Assembly (NCBI GenBank): GCA_031772625.1
Contig: CM062807.1
Location: forward strand, 1,150,761,007 to 1,150,825,006
Source of the DNA: Pinus tabuliformis
Lineage: Eukaryota; Streptophyta; Pinopsida; Pinales; Pinaceae
Direction of reading: 5' to 3'
Length of the DNA: 64,000 nucleotides
Below are positions 1 to 9,968 of the stretch, piece by piece. Made by a program: the position numbers and the translations under genes. Numbering within the stretch: the stretch's first letter is position 1; every line of letters begins with the position of its first letter. Below the pieces are notes generated by a model. The model worked only from the letters and a program-made list of their open reading frames with translations. It did no database searches and had not been told where the DNA came from.

Positions 1-1217
1 ATCCATGCCATATTTACATCAACTTCTCGTTGAATATCGTAAGCCAACCAAAATGGATCTTACCTTTGAATGAAATGTTAGAGTGAGGGTTGACGTGGTT
101 TGCAGTATCCTTCCTACTTAGAATGCGGCCGTGACTCCAGAGGAGTCAAATTGTATTGAGCAAAAGCTCCAGAGCTAGTGATGTTGAAGCTTGAGGTAGA
201 TAGTTGTATATCAGCCTAGCACTACCTCCAACGCTAGCACAACAGGTTATTTTTTTAGTGCCTACGTGCACCAAACCCCTCCCCTCAACAGCTCATCGCT
301 GACTCTAGCTTCAATGCATCTATGGCTATGACGAACTCTCCCATGCCCGATCCGCCACCCACATGGCTACTTCCGCCCCTTGGAACACTACGATTCCCTT
401 CGTCAGGAGGACAGTGGTAGCTACCGCATCCCCTATCAAGAACAGGCGTGGTGGTGGTTGCGAAAAACAAAAAAACCCTTCTGCGATACTCTTCCTTCGT
501 TGATTAAATGAATTTGAAACTACGAAAAGTGGAAGAACCAAACACTGCTACACCTTCTGCAATACTCTTCCTTCGTTGATTAAATGAATTTGAAAATCGA
601 CTATGAAAAGTGGAAGAACCACACAGAGGCAAAAGGAGGAAGGTGAATGTTTGAACAACGACATAGTCGCTGACCCATTGAGACCTATTCTGAAAATTAA
701 CTCTCAGTCCTTCGTTATTCTACGAGGTTGTAACTAGTAATTTATCTTGCTCGCATAAGAGTCATCACATACACTACTTTAACTAACTGTTTATGAACAT
801 AATTAATGATATAAATATTATCTGCTCCGGAGTAAGCACACTATGGACATAGATAATTCTTTTGTATACAATAAGAATTGTGCATATGTTCTATTTCGAT
901 TGCATGGAAAACACCGATTTTTCGGTAATCAACCTTAAATGATTTAATATAATAATATTTTATATTGAGTGGAATAACATATACCTATGTTATTACTTCT
1001 ACCATCTGGTCCATGCGATAGGTTATTTTTGTTTTTTTAGCAATCCTTTTATGCAATTAGTTATCTAACATATAACCAACAATTTAGGAGCTCTCACTCC
1101 TCATTAAAATATTATTGTTATTAATCTTATAATTCAGTTGGGAGAATCAATTTAACATGTACATGACATGGCTTCCAGGAGGTGGATTGGTCCATATGCC
1201 TCAGTGTTTGAACCTAT
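1..1217 (-). other. Leader/internal stretch of a minus-strand LTR element, no gene
   Basis: This stretch lies downstream (minus strand) of the PBS at 1218-1229, so by position it is the 5' leader of the element whose LTR is 1232-2950. It is AT-rich from about 770 to 1140. I see no gag, zinc knuckle or protease motif in any frame. It contains the short tandem duplication at 477-622, and a stretch near 683-720 that weakly resembles the LTR end at about 1244-1282. The element probably continues off the left edge. Confidence 0.4.
477..622. repeat. Tandem duplication, unit about 76 bp
   Basis: Two adjacent copies begin at 477 and 553. Both carry CCTTCTGC, then TTCCTTCGTTGATTAAATG, and end in AGTGGAAGAACCA. 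They differ by a few substitutions and a short indel. Local duplication; no coding meaning is seen. Confidence 0.8.
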
Positions 1218-1229
1218 GCTCTGATACCA
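1218..1229 (-). promoter_or_regulatory. Primer-binding site, initiator-Met tRNA type
   Basis: The minus strand reads TGGTATCAGAGC, the canonical plant PBS complementary to the 3' end of initiator methionine tRNA. It sits two bases from the LTR end at 1232, which fixes the element's orientation as minus. Confidence 0.75.
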
Positions 1230-1231
1230 TT

Positions 1232-2950
1232 TGTAATGTACCTCCTGAGCCTATTCAGAAAATTCACCTCTAGGCTCCCTTGATTTTAATTTTTTTCTTC
1301 GTTTACAATTAAGTTTCGATGGTCAATACTCCTAATCTTACTATTGGATCACATACAGTAATGAACCATACACCATAGACATAATATGACATACCTTTTT
1401 AGAGAAGCCCTTAGGCATAAACCACAACTTGGAGAAAATAATGAATCATGGCATGCACCCCACAAACTTATTCAATGTCTTCATGCAAACATTAATATAA
1501 CATTATCTTGCATCTACGTCCGCTAGCATGGTCATGAATCATACTTCAGGCACAATAAAAAATGTTACTATCTTAACCTTTATGCAACAGGCGGGAATAA
1601 CTAAAATAGCCTCAACGCTTAACATAGATATCCGAAATCATAGACTATACAATTAGAAACACTATACCCTATTGTTCTAGGTCTCACGCATACATGTTTG
1701 TCAAGTTAACCAAAGGTACTACTTACGTTAGAGGCATCTTGTGTTCCTTTACTAAACATAGTGATGATCAAGTTTAGATTTAATAGATGCCTCACACATC
1801 CTTTTCTGTCCAGCTTAAAAACACGGTTAATATAAGTAGTCATGCTTAAGCATAATGGTCCTATGCAATTTCTATCTTGATTAAGATAGCTCCATGGCCC
1901 AAGAAATAACAATTACCTACTATGCTTCTACCTTTTTGATGCAATCAGAGTCACATGAATAAGGATGAAATTATTCATCATACATAATCAATGATCTTAC
2001 TACCACAATTGCATGTAAGGTTAACATGGGTATCTACACAATTAGTCAAGGAGTAGCAATAGATGCATAACATAAATAATCTGCACTATAATTTATCCAG
2101 TTGAGCCTTAACCACAACTAACAAGTTTACTTAGCAACTCAAGCTTGGTTATTCATTATCTTCACAAAACACAGGTTAGCACCAATAATGCATAAGATCC
2201 ACATATTATGATCATGAATAGAAATTCATTTATGTGCCAACATTGCCACATGCATCCATATAACATTATCTCATATATGCCATGAATACTAGTAAATCTA
2301 CCTATGTTTAACAGTCACATGCTATTCCTTCAATCATTCTCATAGCGAGGAAACTCAAGCAAATTCTTTCATAAGCTAAATGAATCTGGAATAGAGAGGG
2401 AACAAAAAATCATACAAAACATCCCACGCAAGTGAATCTGACTAGATTGAAAAGAGGAACAACACTTGAAGAGTGAAGCACCACCGACGAACCATGAATC
2501 ACCTTTGATTCCCCCTGAGTCGAGGTTCTTTCCATGGATCAACTGCCCCCAATTGATCTATGTAATGGGTATTTAATACCCTCTCTTTTGATATAGTTTC
2601 CTTTAGCGGCATCCCGCTTTTAGGTGGATTTTTCATCCAATTTCCTAGGCCTTTTTCGAAAAAGATCGCCTTTATCTCCCGCAAAGATTTTATGTTTTTC
2701 TTGATGGATATTTATCTCCAATCTATCCAGCTTATCTAGAATCACATCTAGAAGATTTATCATGGAAGATTTATCCTATTTCATTCCTCAATGGGATTTG
2801 GTAAGAATCTCATCTCTTGGTGTCTCACTTTTCCAAGCGATCAATTTATTAGTTATCTAATAATGTATTTGTTTTTAATATTACACATCATACCTAGCTT
2901 TCCTCAGCTTAGGTTTGCAATAGTTTAACACACAACAGAGGGGTGTTACA
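1232..2950 (-). repeat. Long terminal repeat, 1.72 kb, minus-strand gypsy-type element
   Basis: On the plus strand the unit starts TGTAATGTACC and ends GGGTGTTACA. On the minus strand it therefore starts TGTAACACCC, a start seen in many plant Ty3/gypsy LTRs, and ends in TTACA. The termini share the 5-bp inverted repeat TGTAA/TTACA, and the PBS lies immediately downstream on the minus strand. No second LTR is inside the window, so this is the 5' LTR of an element that is truncated or leaves the window to the left. The boundaries rest on termini and PBS only. Confidence 0.65.
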
Positions 2951-4066
2951 ACCACCAACTCTAGAACTAAAGTTTGAAGCAATTATTGGAACAATTCCAA
3001 TATGGATAATACAGGGGATCAAAAATATGCTCAAAAATTAAAGTGCTCAAATTCTCCTGAAACCAGTGCCAAATCGTAGATCCTGTTGTTTTGATTCCAA
3101 TGATGCTTAAATCACATCAATTCGACACCATATGAGAAAGTTATCGTGTTCTGGAGTTTTTGGTAAACAATTAAGAAGTCAACTTGCAAGCTTGACTAGG
3201 AAAGTCGTACAATGATGTGGTGCTGACATTAGCAGGGTGATTGTGCAAGTATGGTGGTCAAACAGCCCAATCCCATGCTAACATGTGGTATGATCGTACA
3301 GGACGGTTGGCAAAGTTTGATTAGTTGTTGTGATTCGGGTTTGGCCAATCGAAGGGCACCATGTCGCCCTCTGAGAGGGTGCCACATGGCCCTTGAAAGG
3401 AGTGCAAAATTTTGTTATGGGTCGACTGAACTCGGCGGGGTTCAATGCCGTGACCTCTAACAACATAACCAACTGTCTTACCGTTAGGCCACGTGTTTGT
3501 TTCTTGTTATATAATGTTTAACGATTTATGTTAAAGTGACATGTTCTTTTTTTGGGGGTGGGGGGGGGGGTGAAAGTATAACCTCGATCGAGAGCCAAGG
3601 TGGTGGGGGTGGGGAGTTAGCCCCAACCCTTAGCACCATTTATCACAGTGAAACTGTCAACATAACACGAGAGGGATGGAGTACGTGGCACCCTGCTTAC
3701 GCCCCATCCCGCAACCTTATGGACACACATGCAACGAGGTGTCGAGGTCGGCGGGGTGTGTGGCCTTGGGCCCATGCTCCCTGGTCACATGAGCACCACA
3801 TGACTGACAAAAGGGCGAAAGTTAGGTGTGCGATTCCAAACTAAACGTTCGACATTTTACACTTTTTTCAGCATAAATGTCTCCAAATAGCACTAGTTTG
3901 TCACTTGGCGGTTCCTCCAGAGGCATAATTCATTGCCAGTTTTGACAGAGGGGTAATTTTATAGGACAGTTAGCACGAAAATGAAGAAGGAGGCCTAACT
4001 TGGCCAATTTTCAGCCTTTTTGAGCCAAAGAAGAGCCTCAATAAGGGTTTTTGGGTGTTTTGGACA
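2951..4066. other. Diverged non-coding stretch beside the gypsy dimer
   Basis: No gene is supported. It holds a tRNA-like SINE relic (3438-3492), two G-runs (about 3554-3571 and 3601-3616), and the left flank of the dimer inserted at 4072. Because the dimer's target duplication joins 4071 to 15186, the right part of this stretch was once contiguous with 15186-15482, which looks like the tail of an LTR. Part of it is therefore probably the 5' half of that LTR; its left boundary is not visible. Confidence 0.35.
3438..3492 (-). repeat. tRNA-like promoter remnant, possible SINE head
   Basis: The minus strand carries an A-box-like TGGCCTAACGGTAAG near 3491-3477, then a B-box-like GGCATTGAACCC near 3449-3438. 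Spacing and order match a pol III tRNA-type promoter (the B-box consensus is GGTTCGANTCC). It is too diverged to fold as a working tRNA. A tRNA-derived SINE head or a tRNA pseudogene are the likely readings; no A-tail or target duplication was found. Confidence 0.35.
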
Positions 4067-4071
4067 CAATG

Positions 4072-4701
4072 TGATCCGGATTTAAACAGGAACGCAACAA
4101 ATTACAGAGATAACCATGTACACAAAGATGCAGCGGAAATAATACTTCATTTCATTAATGGAAAAATACTGAAATATGCTTACAATCAGAAATGGAAATA
4201 AATCAGCTAGGGCGATGGTAGCTTATCTCTGAGAAGAGATGTGATGGCTACATGCCTCTGAACTTTGTTACAATGAGGCTCGAAGGCCTATTTATTGTTG
4301 AGAAACAATGGAAAACCCTTAACATTCCAAAACCTAACCCTAGGAGATGAAACGCCAAAATGTGGGCCCCGTTTGGGGTAAATTGGTACATCAACTTCCC
4401 GGGGTCGTAACTTTGGCATATGATCTCCGTTTGACGCGTACAATAGCTCGTTAGAAAGATCTATCCGAGCACTATCATTGTTGGAATGGGCAACATCGGT
4501 CCATTACATGGACCCATGTTGCCTTCGGATTCCCCAAAAAACGTCGTTTAGGGCCTCAAAACGGCTCCGGAAGTTCAGGACCCGAAAAACTGCTAAAAAT
4601 AGTAAGTTGTGCTACAATTAAGGAAACTGAAAATGCTGAGAAAGACAATGGTGGGGGTCCAGGTGGACTTGGCAGGTGGTCACCAATATCCACCTGGATC
4701 A
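4072..4701 (-). repeat. LTR 1 of the gypsy dimer (3' LTR of the left unit)
   Basis: 630 bp, plus-strand termini TGATCC and GGATCA, a 6-bp inverted repeat. The polypurine tract lies directly to its right. It differs from LTR 2 by about five substitutions and one A. On the minus strand an AATAAATAGG stretch near 4290-4281 is a plausible TATA box. Confidence 0.93.
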
Positions 4702-4714
4702 TTCCTCCCCCCTT
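4702..4714 (-). promoter_or_regulatory. Polypurine tract, left unit
   Basis: The minus strand reads AAGGGGGGAGGAA directly before LTR 1 (TGATCC), the usual plus-strand primer site. The gag-pol stop codon TAA overlaps its first bases. Confidence 0.85.
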
Positions 4715-7700
4715 AGGAAGCAATGGTCCCCATTGCGTTGAGCTCCTCCATGAGATGAGGAAACTTCTGCTGAACTTGTTCCCTGGTGAGCCACTTGCCC
4801 TGCTGAAGGAGTTGGCCTGCTTTGACAACTCGATACAGTTGGATATTCTGTTGGCGAGTGTTCTTGATCTGTGTGTCCATGATCCGATCAGTTGCAGCTT
4901 GTTCCATGCAATCTGGATTTAATTCTGTGGGTTTGAGCTGTTCTGCAATGTCGGATGTGTCTAGCAATGGTGGAAAGTATGGCCGAAGGCGGTCCACATT
5001 GAACACTGGGTGCAGGCCAAGGAATGGGGGAATGCTGAGCTCAAATGCATTGTCTCCCATAGCCTTAGTAATGGTGTAAGGACCATATCGGAGTGGTCTC
5101 AATTTCCGATAGGCTCCAGTAAGGCGTTCCTTTTGCAAATGCAACCAGACTTTGTCGCCCACCTGAAACTTGTGTGGCACCCGATGTTGATCATGTCGCT
5201 GCTTGTACTTGGCATTTGATTTCTCAAGAATGTCATGGACCTGCTGGCGAATATGTTGGATGCGCTCAATGAAGCTGGTGGCCTTATCTGTTTCGGACTG
5301 GACATGAGCTGAATTCATGTGAGTAGCTGCAAGTGGCATGGCCACATCAATGGGGCATAGTGGCTGGAATCCCAAACCCACCTGAAAAGGGCTATGGCCA
5401 GTGGAGCTGTGAAGAGCTCGGTTGTAGCTGTGCTGAACATAGGGGAGGCTCTCGTCCCATGTGCGTGGATGCTTTGAGTTATACATGCGCAGAATGTGCA
5501 CAATCATCCTATTGACAACCTCTGTCTGGCCATCAGTTTGAGGATGGAAGGCTGTGGACTTCGTGAGTTTGGTGTCCAGCATTGACCAGAGACTGGACCA
5601 AAATGTGCTGAGAAACCGACTGTCCCGATCTGAGATGATAGACTGTGGGATCCCAAAGTGCACCCACACTCGTTCAAAGAAGAGTTTAGCAGTGGCTTCT
5701 GCTGTGATATTCTTCTTGCAGGCCATCATAATGGCCATCTTCGAGAACCTGTCGACGACCACAAAAACACAGTCATTTCCATGCTTAGTGGAAGGAAGGC
5801 CTGACATGTAATCCATGGAGATGGATTCCCAAGGTCGACTAGGGGTAGGCAACGGGGTATAGAGGCCGTGCTTCTTAATGGTCGGTTTGGCAATGGCACA
5901 GGCAGTACATGATCGGATGTACTTCCCAACATCCTGTCGAAGATTCGGCCAATAGAAATAATTTTGCAGTACTGCCACTATTTTCTCGACCCCGAAATGC
6001 CCAGCAGCCCGACTGTAGTGTGCTTCCCAAATCATCTTGGCACGCTCGCTTGAAGGAACACAAAGGTGACCGAGGTGGCATAATAAGGCATCCTGGAGGT
6101 GAAAATCTGCAACATGCCGACCCTCCAAGAGTGTCTGGTATGTGTGGCCGAATTCTGGGTCGCTTTTGTAGAGAAGTGGCCAATCAGAAGTCTCGTGCCC
6201 ACAAGAGTTGAGCACGGTGGTTAGCGCCATGATCGGTGGTCGACTGAGGCAATCTGCAACATTATTGGTGCTGCCCTTTTTATACTTGATATTCAAGTGA
6301 AACTGTTGCAGGTATGTAGACCACTTCTGATGGCGATCATTCTGCAATTTCCCTTGGGTCTGTATGAACTGCAGAGGTCGGTGGTCTGTGTGGATGACCG
6401 TTTCCTTCCCCAAAATGTAATGCTTCCATTGTCGGCAGGCCTGTACAATGGAATACATCTCTTTATCATAAGTGGGGTACTTCCGGACTGTGTCTGAAAG
6501 TGTTTCACTGTGATATGCCACTGGATGTCCATGTTGAGTAAGGACTGCCCCAATAGCATAGTCAGAGGCATCTGTCTCGACCTCAAATGGTTGTTGTAAA
6601 TCTGGTAACGCGAGCACTGGTGCCGTGCAGAGGCGATCCTTCAACTCCCTGAATGCCTTCTGTTGAGATTCAGACCAAAAGAATTTTGCTTTCGCCCCGC
6701 CCTTGGTGACTTGACTCAAGGGCCAAGAAATATGAGAAAACCCCAACACAAACCTGCGGTAGAAGTTGGCAAGACCTAGAAAGCTGCGGAGCTCTGTTAG
6801 AGTGGTTGGAGAGGGCCAATCCCGAATGACTTGGATCTTGGCTGGATCGACATGCACCCCCTGTTCATCAATGATGTATCCCAGATACTGAACCTGGGTC
6901 ATGCCAAAAGTGCATTTCTCCAAATTGGCACATAGCTTGTGTTGCCGCAGTGTTTGGAGAACCTGTCGGATGTGGTGGAGGTGCTCTTCCCAACTCTGGC
7001 TGAAGATCAGAATGTCATCCAAGTATACTACTACAAAGGAGTTGGTGAATGGCCGCAAGATGTCATCCATTAGCCTCATAAAGGTTGCAGGAGCATTCGT
7101 CAATCCGAAAGGCATGACCAACCATTCGAAGAGGCCCTCCTTGGATTTGAAGGCAGTCTTCCACACATCGGAGGGTTCGATTGGTACCTGGTGATATCCT
7201 GACTTCAGATCGATCTTGCTGAAATATTTCGCCCCCTTTAGTTGGTCTAGGAGGTCATCAATCCGCGGGATCGGGTACCTATTACGGACAGTGATCTTGT
7301 TCAGCGCCCGATAGTCAATACAGAGTCTCCACGTCCCATCCTTCTTCTGTACCAACACGATCGGGCTCCCACAGGGCGATGAACTCGGCGGATGTGACCT
7401 TTCTGCAGGAGCTCCTGAATCTGCCTCTTGATTTCATCGTTCTCCAGAACGGAGCGCCGATAAATTGGTCCATTGGGTAGCGGCGCACCTGGGGTCAGAT
7501 CGATGGAGTGCTTGACTTGACAGTGCAGAGGAACCCCTGCCGGGGAGGTGAAGATGTCCTCGTACTCCTCCACAACCTTGTCCATCTGTAGTTGTCGTGC
7601 AGAGGGACCCCGTTTGGAGGCCGCGGCCACTGTCTTCTTCTTTTCTTGAGGGCGTATCATCAGGAAAACAAATTTCCTGGTTTTGGAAATGATCTTACTG

Positions 7701-9196
7701 CATTGTTTTGCAGTAATCAAAGAGATGGCGGCAGGTGGTGCTACCTCTGGTATCCTGAACAACTTATTTCCCAATGTAATAATAACAGCACGGGGCCTTG
7801 ATTCATACACAGCATGTCGCTTCCACAAGTATGGTTGTCCTAGTAATACATCACAAACTTCAAGGGGAGCAATGTCACACAATACCTCATCCGTGAAGGG
7901 CTTGATGTTGTATGGAAGGCGACACTGCTGGCTCACGCGAAGATCTCGTCCTTGGTGAAGCCACCCAATGGTGTATGGTTGTGGATGTGCTGTGGTCGGT
8001 AAGCCCAACCGCTTCACGACCTCTGCCGAAATGAGGTTCTTTTGACTCCCGCTATCAACAATGAACTGTATCGGGGAGCCCTTTACCCACATCTGGGAGT
8101 GGAAGAGACGCTCCTCCTCCTCTGGATCTTCGGGTTCATTTTTCTGGATCTTTGCGGTAGCAACAGTGGCGCTGGGATCCGCATCAATGATCTGCTTCCC
8201 TTTTTCATACCCCTTATCGGGTTCTGACTCAGAGTCGGAACATGCATCTGATTCTGAAACCTTTAGCTCAGCCACCAGTGACTGCTTGGCCCGACACTCA
8301 CTTGTGTTGTGAGTGGAGCTCTTATGGAACTCGCACCATTTTCCAGTGTCCTTTCTCGGCTTCGCGGCGCTGTTCTTTGCTTGCAGCTTCGGCTGGTTGT
8401 CTTGGGCTGTCCCGCCTTGGCTTTGTCCTTTGTTTTGTGGTTTAGGGGCACCTTTCCCCTGCTTTGGATTCGCAGATCCAAAGTCTCGCTTCTTTTGTTT
8501 AAACTTCTGCTCGACCTTGACGGCATATCGGTATGCTGCGCCGAGCGAGGGGATGTTTAGGAATTGTATTTCTTCCTGGATGTACTTGTGCAGGCAGCCA
8601 CGGTATTTGAGTATCAAATGTTGCTCCGAATCCTTGATACCCAACTTTGTGCGAAGGGTATGGAAAAGATTGGTGAACTCCGGCACGTCTTGGTCCCTTC
8701 CCTGCCGCAGCGTGGTCCACTTTATGTATTCATCCTCATAGCTTCCGACAGGGTAGTACTGCTCCTTGATGGCATCCCGGAACGAATCCCAGGTGGGTGC
8801 GGCTGAAAATAGTGAGCCAGTACTTTCATCCTTCTGCTCGCAGTAGGTTTCCCACCAGTCCTTGACGTGGGGGGCTGCTTTGAGAAGAGCAAAAACAATC
8901 TTTTCCCGACTCGAAAATTCATGAACAGAAAAATAACCCTCTAGCAGATTTAACCATTTATCTACGGCATCTGCGTCTATCTGACCCTCGAATATGGGGA
9001 TTTCAAAATTAACTTGTACCTTAAAGGGTGTGGCGTTTCCAGAGTAGCTGCTGGAAGCCGATGCGCCGCTTCTGGGTAGCCGCTGAAGGATCTGGGCAAA
9101 GCTGTCCATCATCGCGTTCCGTTGTCGCTCGAGGGCTTCTTCGAGCAAGATTTTGATGGGATCTCCTGCCCCCTCGTCTTTCTTCTCGTCCGCCAT
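4713..9196 (-). pseudogene. gag-pol polyprotein, left unit, one frameshift
   Basis: Nearly identical to the intact copy at 9967-14451. The start chosen is the ATG at 9196; an upstream in-frame ATG at 9355 lies inside the LTR and reads through the PBS, so it is unlikely. Gag, the CHHC knuckle and the protease DSG are in one frame, which runs out at 7301. RT, RNase H, integrase, GPY/F and the tail are in another frame (4713-7358). The break is a single-base loss near 7387, just upstream of the RT core, where the right unit has one extra A on the plus strand. About ten residue differences from the right unit lie in the gag-protease half and one (Ile for Thr) in integrase. It could make Gag and protease but no full polyprotein. 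Confidence 0.9.
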
Positions 9197-9313
9197 GGGA
9201 GGCCGTCGGGATTTGCGAGGCTGGTCTTGCAAAGGTTCAACCAGTTCAAGCCCTAACTCCTTATATCCCGACCTTGTTGGGACATGCAAAGAAAAACAGA
9301 GAAAAAGCAGACC

Positions 9314-9325
9314 GCTCTGATACCA
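9314..9325 (-). promoter_or_regulatory. Primer-binding site, left unit
   Basis: The minus strand reads TGGTATCAGAGC, one base downstream of LTR 2. It is an exact plant initiator-Met tRNA match. Confidence 0.9.
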
Positions 9326-9326
9326 C

Positions 9327-9955
9327 TGATCCGGATTTAAACAGGAACGCAACAAATTACAGAGATAACCATATACACAAAGATGCAGCGGAAATAATAC
9401 TTCATTTCATTAATGGAAAATACTGAAATATGCTTACAATCAGAAATGGAAATAAATCAGCTAGGGCGATGGTAGCTTATCTCTGAGAAGAGATGTGATG
9501 GCTACATGCCTCTGAACTGTGTTACAATGAGGCTCGAAGGCCTATTTATTGTTGAGAAACAATGGAAAACCCTTAACATTCCAAAACCTAACCCTAGGAG
9601 ATGAAACGCCAAAATGTGGGCCCCGTTTGGGGTAAATTGGTACATCAACTTCCCGGGGTCGTAACTTTGGCATATGATCTCCGTTTGACGCGTACAATAG
9701 CTCGTTAGAAAGATCTATCCGAGCACTATCATTGTTGGAATGGGCAACATCGGTCCATTCCATGGACCCATGTTGCCCTCGGATTCCCCAAAAAACGTCG
9801 TTTAGGGCCTCAAAACGGCTCCGGAAGTTCAGGACCCGAAAAACTGCTAAAAATAGTAAGTTGTGCTACAATTAAGGAAACTGAAAATGCTGAGAAAGAC
9901 AATGGTGGGGGTCCAGGTGGACTTGGCAGGTGGCCACCAATATCCACCTGGATCA
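9327..9955 (-). repeat. LTR 2, the LTR shared by both units
   Basis: 629 bp, TGATCC...GGATCA. Its left side on the plus strand carries the PBS of the left unit; its right side carries the polypurine tract of the right unit. It therefore serves as 5' LTR of one copy and 3' LTR of the other. No target-site duplication separates it from either internal region. Confidence 0.93.
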
Positions 9956-9968
9956 TTCCTCCCCCCTT
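9956..9968 (-). promoter_or_regulatory. Polypurine tract, right unit
   Basis: The minus strand reads AAGGGGGGAGGAA directly before LTR 2, identical to the left unit's tract and overlapping the gag-pol stop codon. Confidence 0.85.

Noticed and set aside
3438..3492. Functional tRNA gene
   Set aside because: Box-like words exist, but no acceptor stem pairing or clean B box; a SINE or pseudogene is the better reading.
3536..3844. 102-codon frame with a Gly-rich start
   Set aside because: The glycines come from a G homopolymer; nothing downstream resembles a protein domain.
4822..8806. Many plus-strand frames of 60-142 codons across the gypsy dimer
   Set aside because: They recur in both units and lie opposite the gag-pol frame; composition and lack of motifs mark them as antisense shadows.
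9355..9355. Upstream in-frame ATG codons (9355 and 14610, minus strand) as gag-pol starts
   Set aside because: They sit inside the LTR and translation would cross the PBS; the next ATG (9196, 14451) begins a typical Gag.
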